Shown here piece after piece: positions 1 to 7,284 of a stretch of 16,302 bases of DNA; within the stretch, counting starts at the first letter, position 1; each line of letters starts with the position of its first letter. The stretch spans positions 1 through 16,302 of the forward strand of contig SKRP01000255.1 in the NCBI GenBank assembly GCA_007118445.1. The letters are read 5' to 3'. Under the pieces are notes generated by a model. That model worked only from the letters and a program-made list of their open reading frames with translations. It was not told where the DNA came from and ran no database searches. The DNA is from Natronohydrobacter sp. GTDB lineage: Bacteria > Pseudomonadota > Alphaproteobacteria > Rhodobacterales > Rhodobacteraceae. The position numbers and the translations under genes are program-made.

Positions 1-251
1 CGATCTGGGACTACACGGCGCAGCGCTGGTCCGTCGCGCAGGCGGAAACCTATATCCGGGGGCTGACGGCGGATATGGACCTGCTGGTGCAAGAGCCCAG
101 ACTGGCGCGCGAAAGCCACCTGATCCGCCCGCCCGTGCGGCTTTATCGCTCGGGTTCGCATCTGATCGTCTATCGCATTGCGGCAGGTTGGCTGGAAGTT
201 TTGCGGATCGTGCACATGCGGCAGAATTGGGTGGACGCGCTTGGTGATTGA
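1..251 (+). CDS. Type II toxin-antitoxin system RelE/ParE-family toxin, C-terminal part
   Basis: The frame opens before the window (first full codon at base 3) and ends with TGA at 249-251, leaving 82 residues. The visible protein begins IWDYTAQRWSVAQAETYI, the helical N-terminal pattern of ParE toxins. It later has a PPVRLYRSGSHLIVYRI strand pair followed by LEVLRIVHMRQNW, the usual ParE C-terminal beta-sheet and 'I.H.R...' ending. ParE proteins are about 90-100 residues, so only the first 10-20 are missing. ParE poisons DNA gyrase and is neutralised by an antitoxin normally encoded just upstream, outside this window. The family call is from pattern recognition; gyrase as target is inferred from the family. 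Confidence 0.85.
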   Translation, partial: IWDYTAQRWSVAQAETYIRGLTADMDLLVQEPRLARESHLIRPPVRLYRSGSHLIVYRIAAGWLEVLRIVHMRQNWVDALGD

Positions 252-318
252 ATAATGCGAGGCTTGATAGCAGGAAGATCTTGCCTGTGATTTCGCATTT
301 ATCCGCGCGTAAATTGCC

Positions 319-704
319 TTATGCGCCGCCACATGGCCCGTCACACCCGAGCGGCGCCACAGGCACACGCTTCGTCCTGACCCCACCAGCCCCCAGACCC
401 AGCCCGATTGCTCCATCCCCGAACCCGATCCCCAGATCAAGGCCGAGATAGCTGTTGCTCCCCAGATAGGCCGCCACCCGCGTCCCGCGCCAGGTCTGGC
501 TGCCGAGCATGTAATCCACGCCCGCTGTCGCCACGGTCCGCTTGCGCCGGTTGTACGAGAACACGCGCAGCCCGATCCCGGTATCCACGCCCCCGCTGCC
601 AAAGCTGAAGGACAGGCCCAGACCAACCGTCGGATCCGCCGCCGCAGGGGTGGCAAGCAAGGCAGGAAGGCGCAGATCAGGGCGAGACGGCGAAAGGGGT
701 GTAT
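319..704 (-). pseudogene. Small Gly-rich secreted or outer-membrane protein, apparently frameshifted and start-less
   Basis: The frame from about 660 down to the stop at 319-321 reads LLATPAAADPTVGLGLSF and continues with repeated GLGL/GIGL/GLDLGIG stretches. That looks like a mature exported protein, possibly a small beta-barrel, preceded by an AAA-D signal peptidase site. The missing first half of the signal peptide lies just upstream in another frame: HPFRRLALICAFLP on bases 701-660. One lost base near 660 would restore ...FLALLATPAAAD. In that upstream frame the codon where ATG is expected (704-702) is ATA, about 5-8 nt after a GAGGGG ribosome-binding-like sequence, and I find no ATG, GTG or TTG in frame before it. 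A TTG at 660 could start a 113-residue product, but without a usable signal peptide. Function is unrecognised. A sequencing error is the alternative to a true pseudogene. Confidence 0.5.
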
Positions 705-808
705 ATTGACCCCTCGGGCAAGGACTTCCCCACCACCAGACAGTCCCCGCCCGCGCCCGCCTATGAGAAGCCGCGCGACAGTTGAATGTGCGGCGCGTCT
801 GGTCGGGC

Positions 809-2956
809 TTACCCCGCCGCCTTCAACTCCAGCCGCCGCGCGTGCAGCACAGGTTCGGTATAGCCCGAAGGCTGCACCCGGCCCTTGAACACCAGATCGC
901 AGGCCGCCTGAAACGCGATCCCGTCAAATCCCGGTGCCATCGGGCGGTAGGCCGGATCACCCGCATTCTGGCGGTCCACGACTTCGGCCATGCGCTGCAT
1001 CGCGGCCATCGCCTCAGCCTCGGACACCACCCCATGATGCAGCCAGTTGGCGATATGCTGGCTGGAAATGCGGCAGGTCGCGCGGTCCTCCATCAGGCCC
1101 ACATCATTGATGTCCGGCACTTTGGAACAGCCCACGCCCTGATCGACCCAGCGCACGACATAGCCCAGAATCCCTTGGGCGTTGTTTTCCACTTCGCGGA
1201 TGATCTGATCCTTCGACCATTTGCGAAATGACGCTTGCGGGATCTCCAGTAGCGCCTCGACATGCGCGCGCCGGCCCCCCTTGGCGAGCTTCTCCTGCAC
1301 CGCGCGGACATTCACCTGATGGTAATGCAGCGCGTGCAAGGTCGCGGCGGTCGGCGAGGGCACCCAGGCGGTATTCGCGCCTGCTTTCGGATGCTCGATC
1401 TTGGTTTCCAGCATCGCCGCCATCTGGTCGGGCATGGCCCACATGCCCTTGCCGATCTGCGCGCGCCCCATCAGCCCGCATTCGAGGCCAATATCGACAT
1501 TGCGATCTTCATAGGCCTTGATCCAGCCCTTGCGCTTGATGAAATCCTTGCGCGAGAAGGGGCCAGCTTCCATCGAGGTGTGAATTTCATCCCCCGTGCG
1601 GTCCAGAAAGCCTGTGTTGATAAAGGCCACCCGGTGCCGTGCCGCATGGATGCATTGCTGCAGATTGACTGACGTGCGGCGTTCTTCATCCATCACGCCG
1701 ATCTTGATCGTGTTGGGCGCAAGGCCAAGCACTTGCTCGACACGGGCGAAAATCTCATCCGCAAAACCGACTTCCTCCGGCCCGTGCATCTTGGGCTTGA
1801 CGATATAGATCGAGCCTTCGGTCGAATTGCGCGGGCCGCTGGTTTTCTTCAGATCATGCAATGCGCAGGTGACGGTCATCATCGCGTCCATCAACCCCTC
1901 GAAGACCTCATTCCCGTCCGCATCCAGAATGGCAGGGTTGGTCATCAGATGGCCCACATTGCGCACCCACAGAAGCGCGCGGCCTTTCAGGGTCTTCGGG
2001 CTGCCATCGGGGGCGGTGATCTCGATATCAGGGGCAAGCGCGCGGGTGACGGTCTTGCCGCCCTTGTCCAGCGTTGCAGTCAGATCGCCCTTCATCAGCC
2101 CCAGCCAGTTGGCGTAAGCCTGCACCTTGTCCGCAGCATCGACACAGGCGACCGAGTCTTCGCAATCCATGATCGCCGACAGCGCGGATTCGACCCGCAC
2201 ATCGGCCAGAGCCGCCTGATCACGCCCGCCGATCAGATGCGCGCGGTTGAAGACCAGTTCCACATGCAGGCCGTTATTCACCAGAATCACGGAATCCGGC
2301 GCGCGCGGGTCGCCCTTGTAGCCTGCAAATTTTTCCGGGCTTTCCAGCGGCTTGCCATCGACCAGCAGCGCGCCGCCCCGCACATGATAAAGCCGCGCAT
2401 CGGCATGGCTATGGCCCGCAAGCGGAAAGGCTGCGTCCAGAAACACCCGCACCCGCGCGACAACGCGCGCACCGCGCCCCTGCTCATAGCCGCCTGCGGG
2501 CGGCAGGCTGCCCATCGCATCCGTGCCGTAAAGCGCATCATAGAGACTGCCCCAGCGGGCGTTCGCGGCATTGAGCGCGTAGCGCGCATTGGTGATCGGC
2601 ACGACAAGCTGCGGCCCGGCAATCGTGGCGATCTCGGCATCCACATGCGATGTGTCGATTTCGAACGGTGCGAGTTCGGGCAGCAGATAGCCGATGTCTT
2701 CGAGAAACGCCTTGTAGCTTTCGCGATCATGCGGCTGGTTCGCGCGCGCCCTGTGCCAGTCATCGATCTGTTCCTGCAACGCTGCGCGCCGGTCAAGCAG
2801 CGCGCGGTTTACGGGCGTCAGATCGCGCAGTATCGATGCGAACCCGTCCCAGAAGGCACTGGCGGCAATACCCGTGCCCGGCAACAAATCTACTTCGACA
2901 AATGTCGCGAGTTCCGGGGCGACTTTCAGATCTGCGCGGGCGATCAATGCTGTCAT
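809..2956 (-). CDS. glcB: Malate synthase G
   Basis: Condenses glyoxylate with acetyl-CoA to malate, closing the glyoxylate/glycolate route in the cytoplasm; Mg-dependent. The start chosen is ATG at 2956, which gives MTALIARADLKVAPELATFV, a typical GlcB N-terminus, and has AGAGGA 6 nt upstream. A frame extension to 3124 carries no family sequence. The product is 715 residues, against 723 for E. coli GlcB. Hallmarks seen: WVRNVGHLMT with the expected catalytic Arg332, VMDEERRTS with the metal-binding Glu424, GFLDRTGDEIHTS with Asp452, and MEDRATCRISSQH with the catalytic base Asp624. Residue roles are transferred from characterised GlcB enzymes. It stands alone, with no glcDEF or isocitrate lyase in view, and is divergent from luxR. 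Its promoter region holds the palindrome TTGTGCACAA. Confidence 0.97.
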   Translation of the reverse strand: MTALIARADLKVAPELATFVEVDLLPGTGIAASAFWDGFASILRDLTPVNRALLDRRAALQEQIDDWHRARANQPHDRESYKAFLEDIGYLLPELAPFEIDTSHVDAEIATIAGPQLVVPITNARYALNAANARWGSLYDALYGTDAMGSLPPAGGYEQGRGARVVARVRVFLDAAFPLAGHSHADARLYHVRGGALLVDGKPLESPEKFAGYKGDPRAPDSVILVNNGLHVELVFNRAHLIGGRDQAALADVRVESALSAIMDCEDSVACVDAADKVQAYANWLGLMKGDLTATLDKGGKTVTRALAPDIEITAPDGSPKTLKGRALLWVRNVGHLMTNPAILDADGNEVFEGLMDAMMTVTCALHDLKKTSGPRNSTEGSIYIVKPKMHGPEEVGFADEIFARVEQVLGLAPNTIKIGVMDEERRTSVNLQQCIHAARHRVAFINTGFLDRTGDEIHTSMEAGPFSRKDFIKRKGWIKAYEDRNVDIGLECGLMGRAQIGKGMWAMPDQMAAMLETKIEHPKAGANTAWVPSPTAATLHALHYHQVNVRAVQEKLAKGGRRAHVEALLEIPQASFRKWSKDQIIREVENNAQGILGYVVRWVDQGVGCSKVPDINDVGLMEDRATCRISSQHIANWLHHGVVSEAEAMAAMQRMAEVVDRQNAGDPAYRPMAPGFDGIAFQAACDLVFKGRVQPSGYTEPVLHARRLELKAAG

Positions 2957-3304
2957 GCTGGTCCTCTTGCGGCTGGCAATCATATCTGTGTGCAGTTGTG
3001 CACAATAAGCGCCTGTATCGCCTGAGCAAGACGCAATGCAGCGCGCTTTATTCGCATTCCACGAAAGCTGTTTCAGATTCCTGCGGAAGATGCGCCGGGC
3101 ATCAGGGTTTTTCAAGAAGTTCAAAATGAATAATACTCAACTTGCGCTTGTTTTCTTGCGTCGCCCGGCCTAGGTTTTGACCTCAGATGGCAATTCTGGC
3201 GCTGGTGGTGCCTTGTTTAGTTGCTCAGGTCGTTATTTTTCAAGTTCCCGATTGGTCATGGTTTCGAAGAGTGTCGCACGGCGCTTCACGCTGGGAGAAT
3301 ATCG
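2957..3304. promoter_or_regulatory. Divergent glcB/luxR intergenic region
   Basis: About 350 bases with no convincing gene. It must hold the glcB promoter (minus strand) and the luxR promoter (plus strand). The glcB side has a recognisable promoter and palindrome, listed separately. On the plus strand a weak sigma-70-like pair, TTGTTT at 3148-3153 and TAGGTT at 3171-3176 with a 17-bp spacer, could serve luxR, with a leader of about 125 nt. I searched for a CTG-N10-CAG lux-box pattern and found none here. Confidence 0.5.
2996..3029 (-). promoter_or_regulatory. Putative glcB promoter with overlapping palindrome
   Basis: Reading the minus strand, a -35-like TTGCTC (3029-3024), a 16-bp spacer and a -10-like TATTGT (3007-3002) lie about 45 bases before the glcB ATG. 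A perfect 10-bp palindrome, TTGTGCACAA (2996-3005), overlaps the -10 element, which is where a repressor would sit. A half-similar TGTGCA lies next to it at about 2989-2994. The promoter match is modest; the palindrome is exact. The regulator is unknown, though glyoxylate-cycle regulators are the natural candidates. Confidence 0.45.
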
Positions 3305-4006
3305 GTGTCGCTTCATGATCTTGGCGCAATGCCTGATCCGGGAAAGGGCCTGCTTGATCTGCTCAAGGAGGCTTGCGACAGGCTGGAGCTTGAATGCGGT
3401 GCCTATGCGGGTTTCAATCACATTGATAATTCGGTGCATATCGCTGTCAGCTATCCTGACGCCTGGAAAGAACATTACCAACGCAATAACCTGCATGAGC
3501 AGGATCCGGCGATGCTGCATGCCCAGCGCAGCCAGGCCCCGGTTTCCTGGTCGCGTCTGGTGGACGATCCTCTCTATGACCGCTTGTTTTCAGCAGCTGC
3601 GGATTTCGGTATTCCCGAAACAGGCGTCACCATTCCTGTAAGAGGGCCTTATGGCGACAAGGGACTGCTGAGCGGGACGCGGAAAATGAGCAGCGAGGCA
3701 TGGCACAAGCATTTGTTCCGGATCCTGCCCAGCATGCAGGTCGAGGCGGCATTGCTCCACGATTGTGTCATGCAGCAGGGTGTTGTCATGCGCGCGATCA
3801 ACGCGCCCTCGCTTTCGCTGCGCGAGATCGAGATGCTGCAATGGAGTGCCGCGGGAAAGACCCAGGGTGACATTGCCGACATCCTGTCGATTTCATCGCG
3901 CACTGTCGAAGTGCATATGCGTTCGGCGCGCAACAAGCTTGGGTCGATGACAACGGCGCAGGCCGTGGCGCGTGCGGTTGGTATGGGCATCATCTATCCG
4001 ATGTGA
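3305..4006 (+). CDS. LuxR-family autoinducer-binding transcriptional regulator
   Basis: Cytoplasmic acyl-homoserine-lactone receptor and DNA-binding regulator. The start is GTG 3305, with GGGAGA 6 nt upstream, giving 233 residues; upstream in-frame codons back to a TTG at 3221 have no family sequence. The N-terminal ligand domain (about residues 15-155) has the invariant set at the right spacing: Trp54, Tyr58, Asp67, Trp82 and a Gly near 107, matching TraR W57, Y61, D70, W85 and G113. The C-terminal GerE helix-turn-helix (about 168-230) has Glu174, Leu178 and Gly184, matching TraR E178, L182 and G188, with DIADILSISSRTVEVHM as the recognition unit. All nine invariant positions are present, so it should bind signal and DNA. 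The synthase gene follows 199 bp downstream on the same strand, so they are a cognate pair. Confidence 0.95.
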   Translation: MSLHDLGAMPDPGKGLLDLLKEACDRLELECGAYAGFNHIDNSVHIAVSYPDAWKEHYQRNNLHEQDPAMLHAQRSQAPVSWSRLVDDPLYDRLFSAAADFGIPETGVTIPVRGPYGDKGLLSGTRKMSSEAWHKHLFRILPSMQVEAALLHDCVMQQGVVMRAINAPSLSLREIEMLQWSAAGKTQGDIADILSISSRTVEVHMRSARNKLGSMTTAQAVARAVGMGIIYPM

Positions 4007-4055
4007 ATCGCGCGACCGCCATGCTGAGTCGCGGGCGGAAGCGATATTCCTGCGC

Positions 4056-4076
4056 CCCGCGCTAAGCTGCGGTTTT
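4056..4076 (+). terminator. Weak terminator-like hairpin after luxR
   Basis: CCGC at 4057-4060 can pair with GCGG at 4069-4072 around an 8-base loop, followed directly by TTTT at 4073-4076. The stem is only four GC pairs plus one wobble, so termination would be partial at best. A second hairpin, CGCGAC 4011-4016 with GTCGCG 4028-4033, lies just after the luxR stop but has no T-run. Confidence 0.25.
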
Positions 4077-4113
4077 CGCGGATCTAAATGCGCCATCTCG
4101 GATACAACTTAAA

Positions 4114-4139
4114 CGGGACATTTTCTACGGGATTTCCCG
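4114..4139. promoter_or_regulatory. Repeated CGGGA element upstream of luxI
   Basis: CGGGA occurs at 4114-4118 and again at 4128-4132, where it forms an inverted repeat with TCCCG at 4135-4139 (CGGGATTTCCCG). The set lies 66-91 bases before the luxI ATG. That is a reasonable operator position for luxI control, but it does not match the classical 20-bp lux box. The regulatory role is inferred from position only. Confidence 0.3.
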
Positions 4140-4204
4140 CATGGACCGATTCGCGGCTGCAGGTAAAGGTAGTCAAGAATGTCATGACGGCGCAGGAGGT
4201 ACTG

Positions 4205-5038
4205 ATGATACTCGTAATCGACGCAATCAACCGGAAACACCACACAAGATTGCTGGAAGAAATGTTTCGCCTGAGGGCAAGGGTATTCGCTGGTCGGCTT
4301 GGTTGGGATGTCGAGGTCAGCAACGGCATGGAATTCGACGAATTCGACATGCAGGATCCGATTTACCTGCTGGGCCTCGATGATGCCGATAATGTCGTGT
4401 CCTGTGTCCGGCTTTTGCAGACGACAGGGCCGCATATGCTGTCGGATGTGTTCAGCGATATTCTGCAGGGCGACCCCCCCTTGCGCGCGCCCACGGTCTG
4501 GGAAGCGACCCGTTTTTGTGTCGATACCGAGCGGCTGGGGATGGAACATCGCGGCAAGGGCTCGGTCGCGCGGGCGACATCCGAACTGATGAGCGCGATT
4601 TTCGATTATGCGCGCGGCTGCGGCATTCTGGATATCATCGGTGTGGTGGACCCGGTGATGAATCGCGTCCTGATCCGGTCGGATAATGCGCCCTATGACT
4701 ATCTGGGGAAGACCGTGCAGATGGGGAAAACCAAAGCCATGGCCGCCCTGATGGATTGCACCCAGGACCGTATCGACCGGGTGCGGGCCTTCGCGGGGAT
4801 TGACTATGATGTCATGGTCGATGAAGCGGCCCTGCTGCAGCGTCTGGCCGCGCGTCCCGTGACCGCGTCTTCCCTGACAGAGCCTCTGGCACAGTATCTG
4901 ATCGACCAGATTGATGCCGCGCAGGATCCGGCAGAACTTGCCACGACCCTCGCGCTGATCGATCATGTGCTCGAGGATCAGCCGCAGGCCGGGGCCGATC
5001 CTGTCGCGCCGCAAAAAGAGAGTCTGGGCAGCGCCTGA
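4205..5038 (+). CDS. Acyl-homoserine-lactone synthase (LuxI family) with C-terminal extension
   Basis: Makes N-acyl-homoserine lactone from S-adenosylmethionine and an acyl-ACP or acyl-CoA. The start is ATG 4205, 4 nt after a strong AGGAGGT; longer in-frame options back to 4088 lack one. The product is 277 residues. The LuxI invariants fall at almost canonical numbers: Arg24 and Phe28 (RLRARVF), Trp34, Asp45 and Asp48 (EFDEFD), Arg69, Phe83, Glu100 and Arg103 (WEATRFCVD). The synthase fold ends near residue 205, and most family members stop at about 190-220. Here some 70 further residues follow, rich in Ala, Leu, Asp and Gln (LAQYLIDQIDAAQDPAELA) and probably helical, with a polar tail. It is likely controlled by the LuxR encoded upstream. 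The acyl chain cannot be predicted. Confidence 0.95.
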   Translation: MILVIDAINRKHHTRLLEEMFRLRARVFAGRLGWDVEVSNGMEFDEFDMQDPIYLLGLDDADNVVSCVRLLQTTGPHMLSDVFSDILQGDPPLRAPTVWEATRFCVDTERLGMEHRGKGSVARATSELMSAIFDYARGCGILDIIGVVDPVMNRVLIRSDNAPYDYLGKTVQMGKTKAMAALMDCTQDRIDRVRAFAGIDYDVMVDEAALLQRLAARPVTASSLTEPLAQYLIDQIDAAQDPAELATTLALIDHVLEDQPQAGADPVAPQKESLGSA

Positions 5039-5194
5039 GCCATGTGCCGATTGCCATGCACAGGCCGCGAGCCTGAAACCGCGCGGCCCGGCCCTGTCAG
5101 CCGGTGATCGCGGGCAGGGACAGTCTCACCGCGCGGGAAGAAGCACCGCAGCTGCGCCATGATCATCACCGCGCATGGCTCAGGCGCGTCACGA

Positions 5195-5878
5195 TCATTG
5201 TGCCGTGATCTGACCTTCATCCAGCCTGACAATCCGGTCCATCCGGCGGGCGAGTTCCATGTTATGGGTTGCGATCAGCGCAGACAGGCCCGTGTCGCGC
5301 ACCAGCCCCATCAATGCGGCAAACACCTGATCCGAGGTCGCAGGATCGAGATTGCCGGTCGGCTCATCGGCGAGCAGCAGGCTCGGGGCATTGGCCAGCG
5401 CCCGGCAGAAGGCAACGCGCTGTTGTTCCCCCCCTGACAGCGCCGCCGGGCGGTGATCAGCACGCTCTGCCACCCCAACACGGCCCAGCAGATCGCGCGC
5501 GCGTGCCTCTGCCGCCGAGGGCGATACAGCATTGGCCAGCTGTGGCAGCACCACATTTTCCAGCGCCGAGAATTCGGGCAGCAAGTGGTGAAACTGGTAG
5601 ACAAAGCCGACCTGGCCGCGCCGTGCGGCCGTGCGCGCGTGGTCACCCAGCCGGGTCATGTCCCTGCCGTCAATCACGACGCTGCCCTGATCAGGCGTGT
5701 CCAGCAGCCCGGCGATATGCAGCAGCGTCGATTTGCCCGCCCCGGACGGTGCAACCAGCGCCACCACCTCGCCGCGCTTCATCACCAGCGAGGCCCCGCG
5801 CAGCACCTGCACTTCGTTGGGCTTGCCGGCATTATAGGTTTTCGACACATCTTCGAGCGCCAGCACATCTTCATTCAT
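5195..5878 (-). CDS. lolD: Lipoprotein-releasing system ATP-binding protein LolD
   Basis: ATPase of the inner-membrane LolCDE complex that extracts lipoproteins from the membrane and hands them to LolA. It has 227 residues, the family size. Walker A is APSGAGKST (43-51; Ala replaces the usual first Gly), Q-loop Gln95, ABC signature LSGGEQQR (147-154), Walker B LLLADEP (167-173) and switch His205 in LIATHN. The tail RIVRLDEGQI is typical of LolD and MacB-type ATPases. The ATG at 5878 overlaps the end of the permease gene by 8 bp (ATGAATGA), so the two are translationally coupled. The 156-base gap to luxI on the opposite strand holds a weak CGGTGA/TCACCG inverted repeat and no gene. The adjacent LolC/E permease separates it from MacB-type alternatives. 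Confidence 0.95.
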   Translation of the reverse strand: MNEDVLALEDVSKTYNAGKPNEVQVLRGASLVMKRGEVVALVAPSGAGKSTLLHIAGLLDTPDQGSVVIDGRDMTRLGDHARTAARRGQVGFVYQFHHLLPEFSALENVVLPQLANAVSPSAAEARARDLLGRVGVAERADHRPAALSGGEQQRVAFCRALANAPSLLLADEPTGNLDPATSDQVFAALMGLVRDTGLSALIATHNMELARRMDRIVRLDEGQITAQ

Positions 5879-7157
5879 AACGCAGCGCCTCGACCGGGTT
5901 CATGCGCGCGGCCCGTCGCGCCGGAAAGATCGTCACGATGAACGAGAGCGACAGCGACAGGCCCACCGCTTTCAGCACATCGCCCAGGCGCAATTCGGCA
6001 GGCAGCTCATAGATGCCCCGGATCGACGGGTCCCAGACCCCGCCGCCCGAAGCGAAATTGATCAGGCTGAAGATCGGATCGATATAGATCGCGAACAGAC
6101 AGCCCAGAATGACCCCGGCAATCGTGCCCAGCACGCCCACACTGGCCCCGCAGATGAAGAACACCCGCAGCACCGAGCCTTCGGACAGGCCCATCGTGCG
6201 CAGGATGCCGATATCGCGGCCCTTGTTCTTGACCAGCATGATCAGCCCCGAAATGATATTCATCGCGGCAATCAGCACCAGAATCGACAGGATCACGAAC
6301 ATCACATTGTCCTCGACATCGAGCGCGCGCAGGAAGGCACCGGCACTGTCGCGCCAGGTCCAGAGCATCGCCCGCTCGCCGCCTGCGCGCAGCAGGTCCG
6401 CGCGCATCGTGTCGATCTGGTCGGGATTGACGACCATGACCTCCATTTCATCGGCCACGCCATCGCGGTTGAAGAAGATCTGCGCCTCTTCAAAGGGCAT
6501 GTATAATCGTGTCCGGTCAATATCATAGCGCCCGGCCGTGAAGATATAGACCACCTCATAGGCCGATATGCGCGGGCTGGTGCCAAAAGCCGTGCGCGCC
6601 CCGTCAGGCGAGATCACCCGCACCGAATCCCCCAGCGACAGGTTCAGCTCGCGCGCGACCCCTGATCCGATGGCCACCCCTTCGCTGAACCGCGCAATAT
6701 CGCCCAGCGCGTGCTCCGGATCGGCCACGCGCGGGATGGTCAGCAGGTCTTCGGGCTTGATGCCGAAGACCTCGACCCCGGTATTGCGGCTATGCGCCGA
6801 GGCCATGACCTGCCCCTTGATCAGGGGGGCAACCCGCGTGACGCCACGGACGGCGGCCAGACGTTCGGCCATCTCGTCATAATCTTCGATCACCCGGCTG
6901 GTGCGCCCGGCCTCGTCGACATGGACAGCGGAATAGACCGTGACATGCGCATTCGCGCCCAGGATCGTGTCGACAAATTCCGCCCGGAAGCCCGAGCGCA
7001 CCGACAATGTGGCAATCAGCGCAAACACCGCCAGCATGATGCCCAGAAAGGAAATCACTGTCATCGCGCTGACCCCGCCCTCGGCGCGGCGGGCGCGCAG
7101 ATAGCGCCAGGCGATCATCCATTCAAACGGGGCGAAGGGCGGTGTCCGGCCTGTCAT
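5871..7157 (-). CDS. lolC: Lipoprotein-releasing ABC transporter permease (LolC/LolE family)
   Basis: Inner-membrane permease that passes outer-membrane lipoproteins to LolA. The start is ATG 7157, with AGGA 7 nt upstream, giving 428 residues; earlier in-frame ATGs at 7193 and 7178 lack a ribosome site. The layout is the family one: a short cytoplasmic N-terminus (FAPFEWMIAWRYLRARR), TM1 at about 32-53, a large periplasmic domain to about 280, then TM2 about 284-308, TM3 about 330-356 and TM4 about 394-413. It ends with ARRAARMNPVEALRYE, the LolC/E C-terminal signature. The coupling segment KGRDIGILRTMGLS after TM2 should contact LolD. Only one permease gene is present, so the complex may be a homodimer or LolF-like; C versus E naming is arbitrary here. 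Confidence 0.93.
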   Translation of the reverse strand: MTGRTPPFAPFEWMIAWRYLRARRAEGGVSAMTVISFLGIMLAVFALIATLSVRSGFRAEFVDTILGANAHVTVYSAVHVDEAGRTSRVIEDYDEMAERLAAVRGVTRVAPLIKGQVMASAHSRNTGVEVFGIKPEDLLTIPRVADPEHALGDIARFSEGVAIGSGVARELNLSLGDSVRVISPDGARTAFGTSPRISAYEVVYIFTAGRYDIDRTRLYMPFEEAQIFFNRDGVADEMEVMVVNPDQIDTMRADLLRAGGERAMLWTWRDSAGAFLRALDVEDNVMFVILSILVLIAAMNIISGLIMLVKNKGRDIGILRTMGLSEGSVLRVFFICGASVGVLGTIAGVILGCLFAIYIDPIFSLINFASGGGVWDPSIRGIYELPAELRLGDVLKAVGLSLSLSFIVTIFPARRAARMNPVEALRYE

Positions 7158-7284
7158 GCGGCAGTCCTGCTGTGTCATCTGCCGCAAACTCATCGGATTG
7201 GCCCGCAAGGTCAAGCGCAAAGCAGATATGGGACCGGCCCCGCTTGCACACAATCGCGGCAGGCGCAGGCCGGGGCGACCGATG

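Noticed and set aside
1733..3025. 430-codon plus-strand open frame opposite glcB
   Set aside because: It is antisense to a fully recognised malate synthase; its length is an effect of GC-rich codon bias and it shows no domain.
2957..3124. 56-residue N-terminal extension of malate synthase
   Set aside because: The extension has no similarity to GlcB and would place the predicted promoter and palindrome inside the gene; ATG 2956 has a clear ribosome site.
3221..3304. TTG-started N-terminal extension of LuxR
   Set aside because: The extension is outside the LuxR domain; GTG 3305 has GGGAGA at proper spacing and gives the normal family length.
3125..3304. Lux box upstream of luxR
   Set aside because: I looked for CTG-N10-CAG and close dyads. 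Only CAGA...TCTG at about 3184-3198 appears, with the wrong arrangement and weak arms.
4109..5014. 301-codon minus-strand open frame opposite luxI
   Set aside because: It is antisense to the LuxI gene, whose invariant residues are all present; the product is His/Gln/Arg-rich with no family features.
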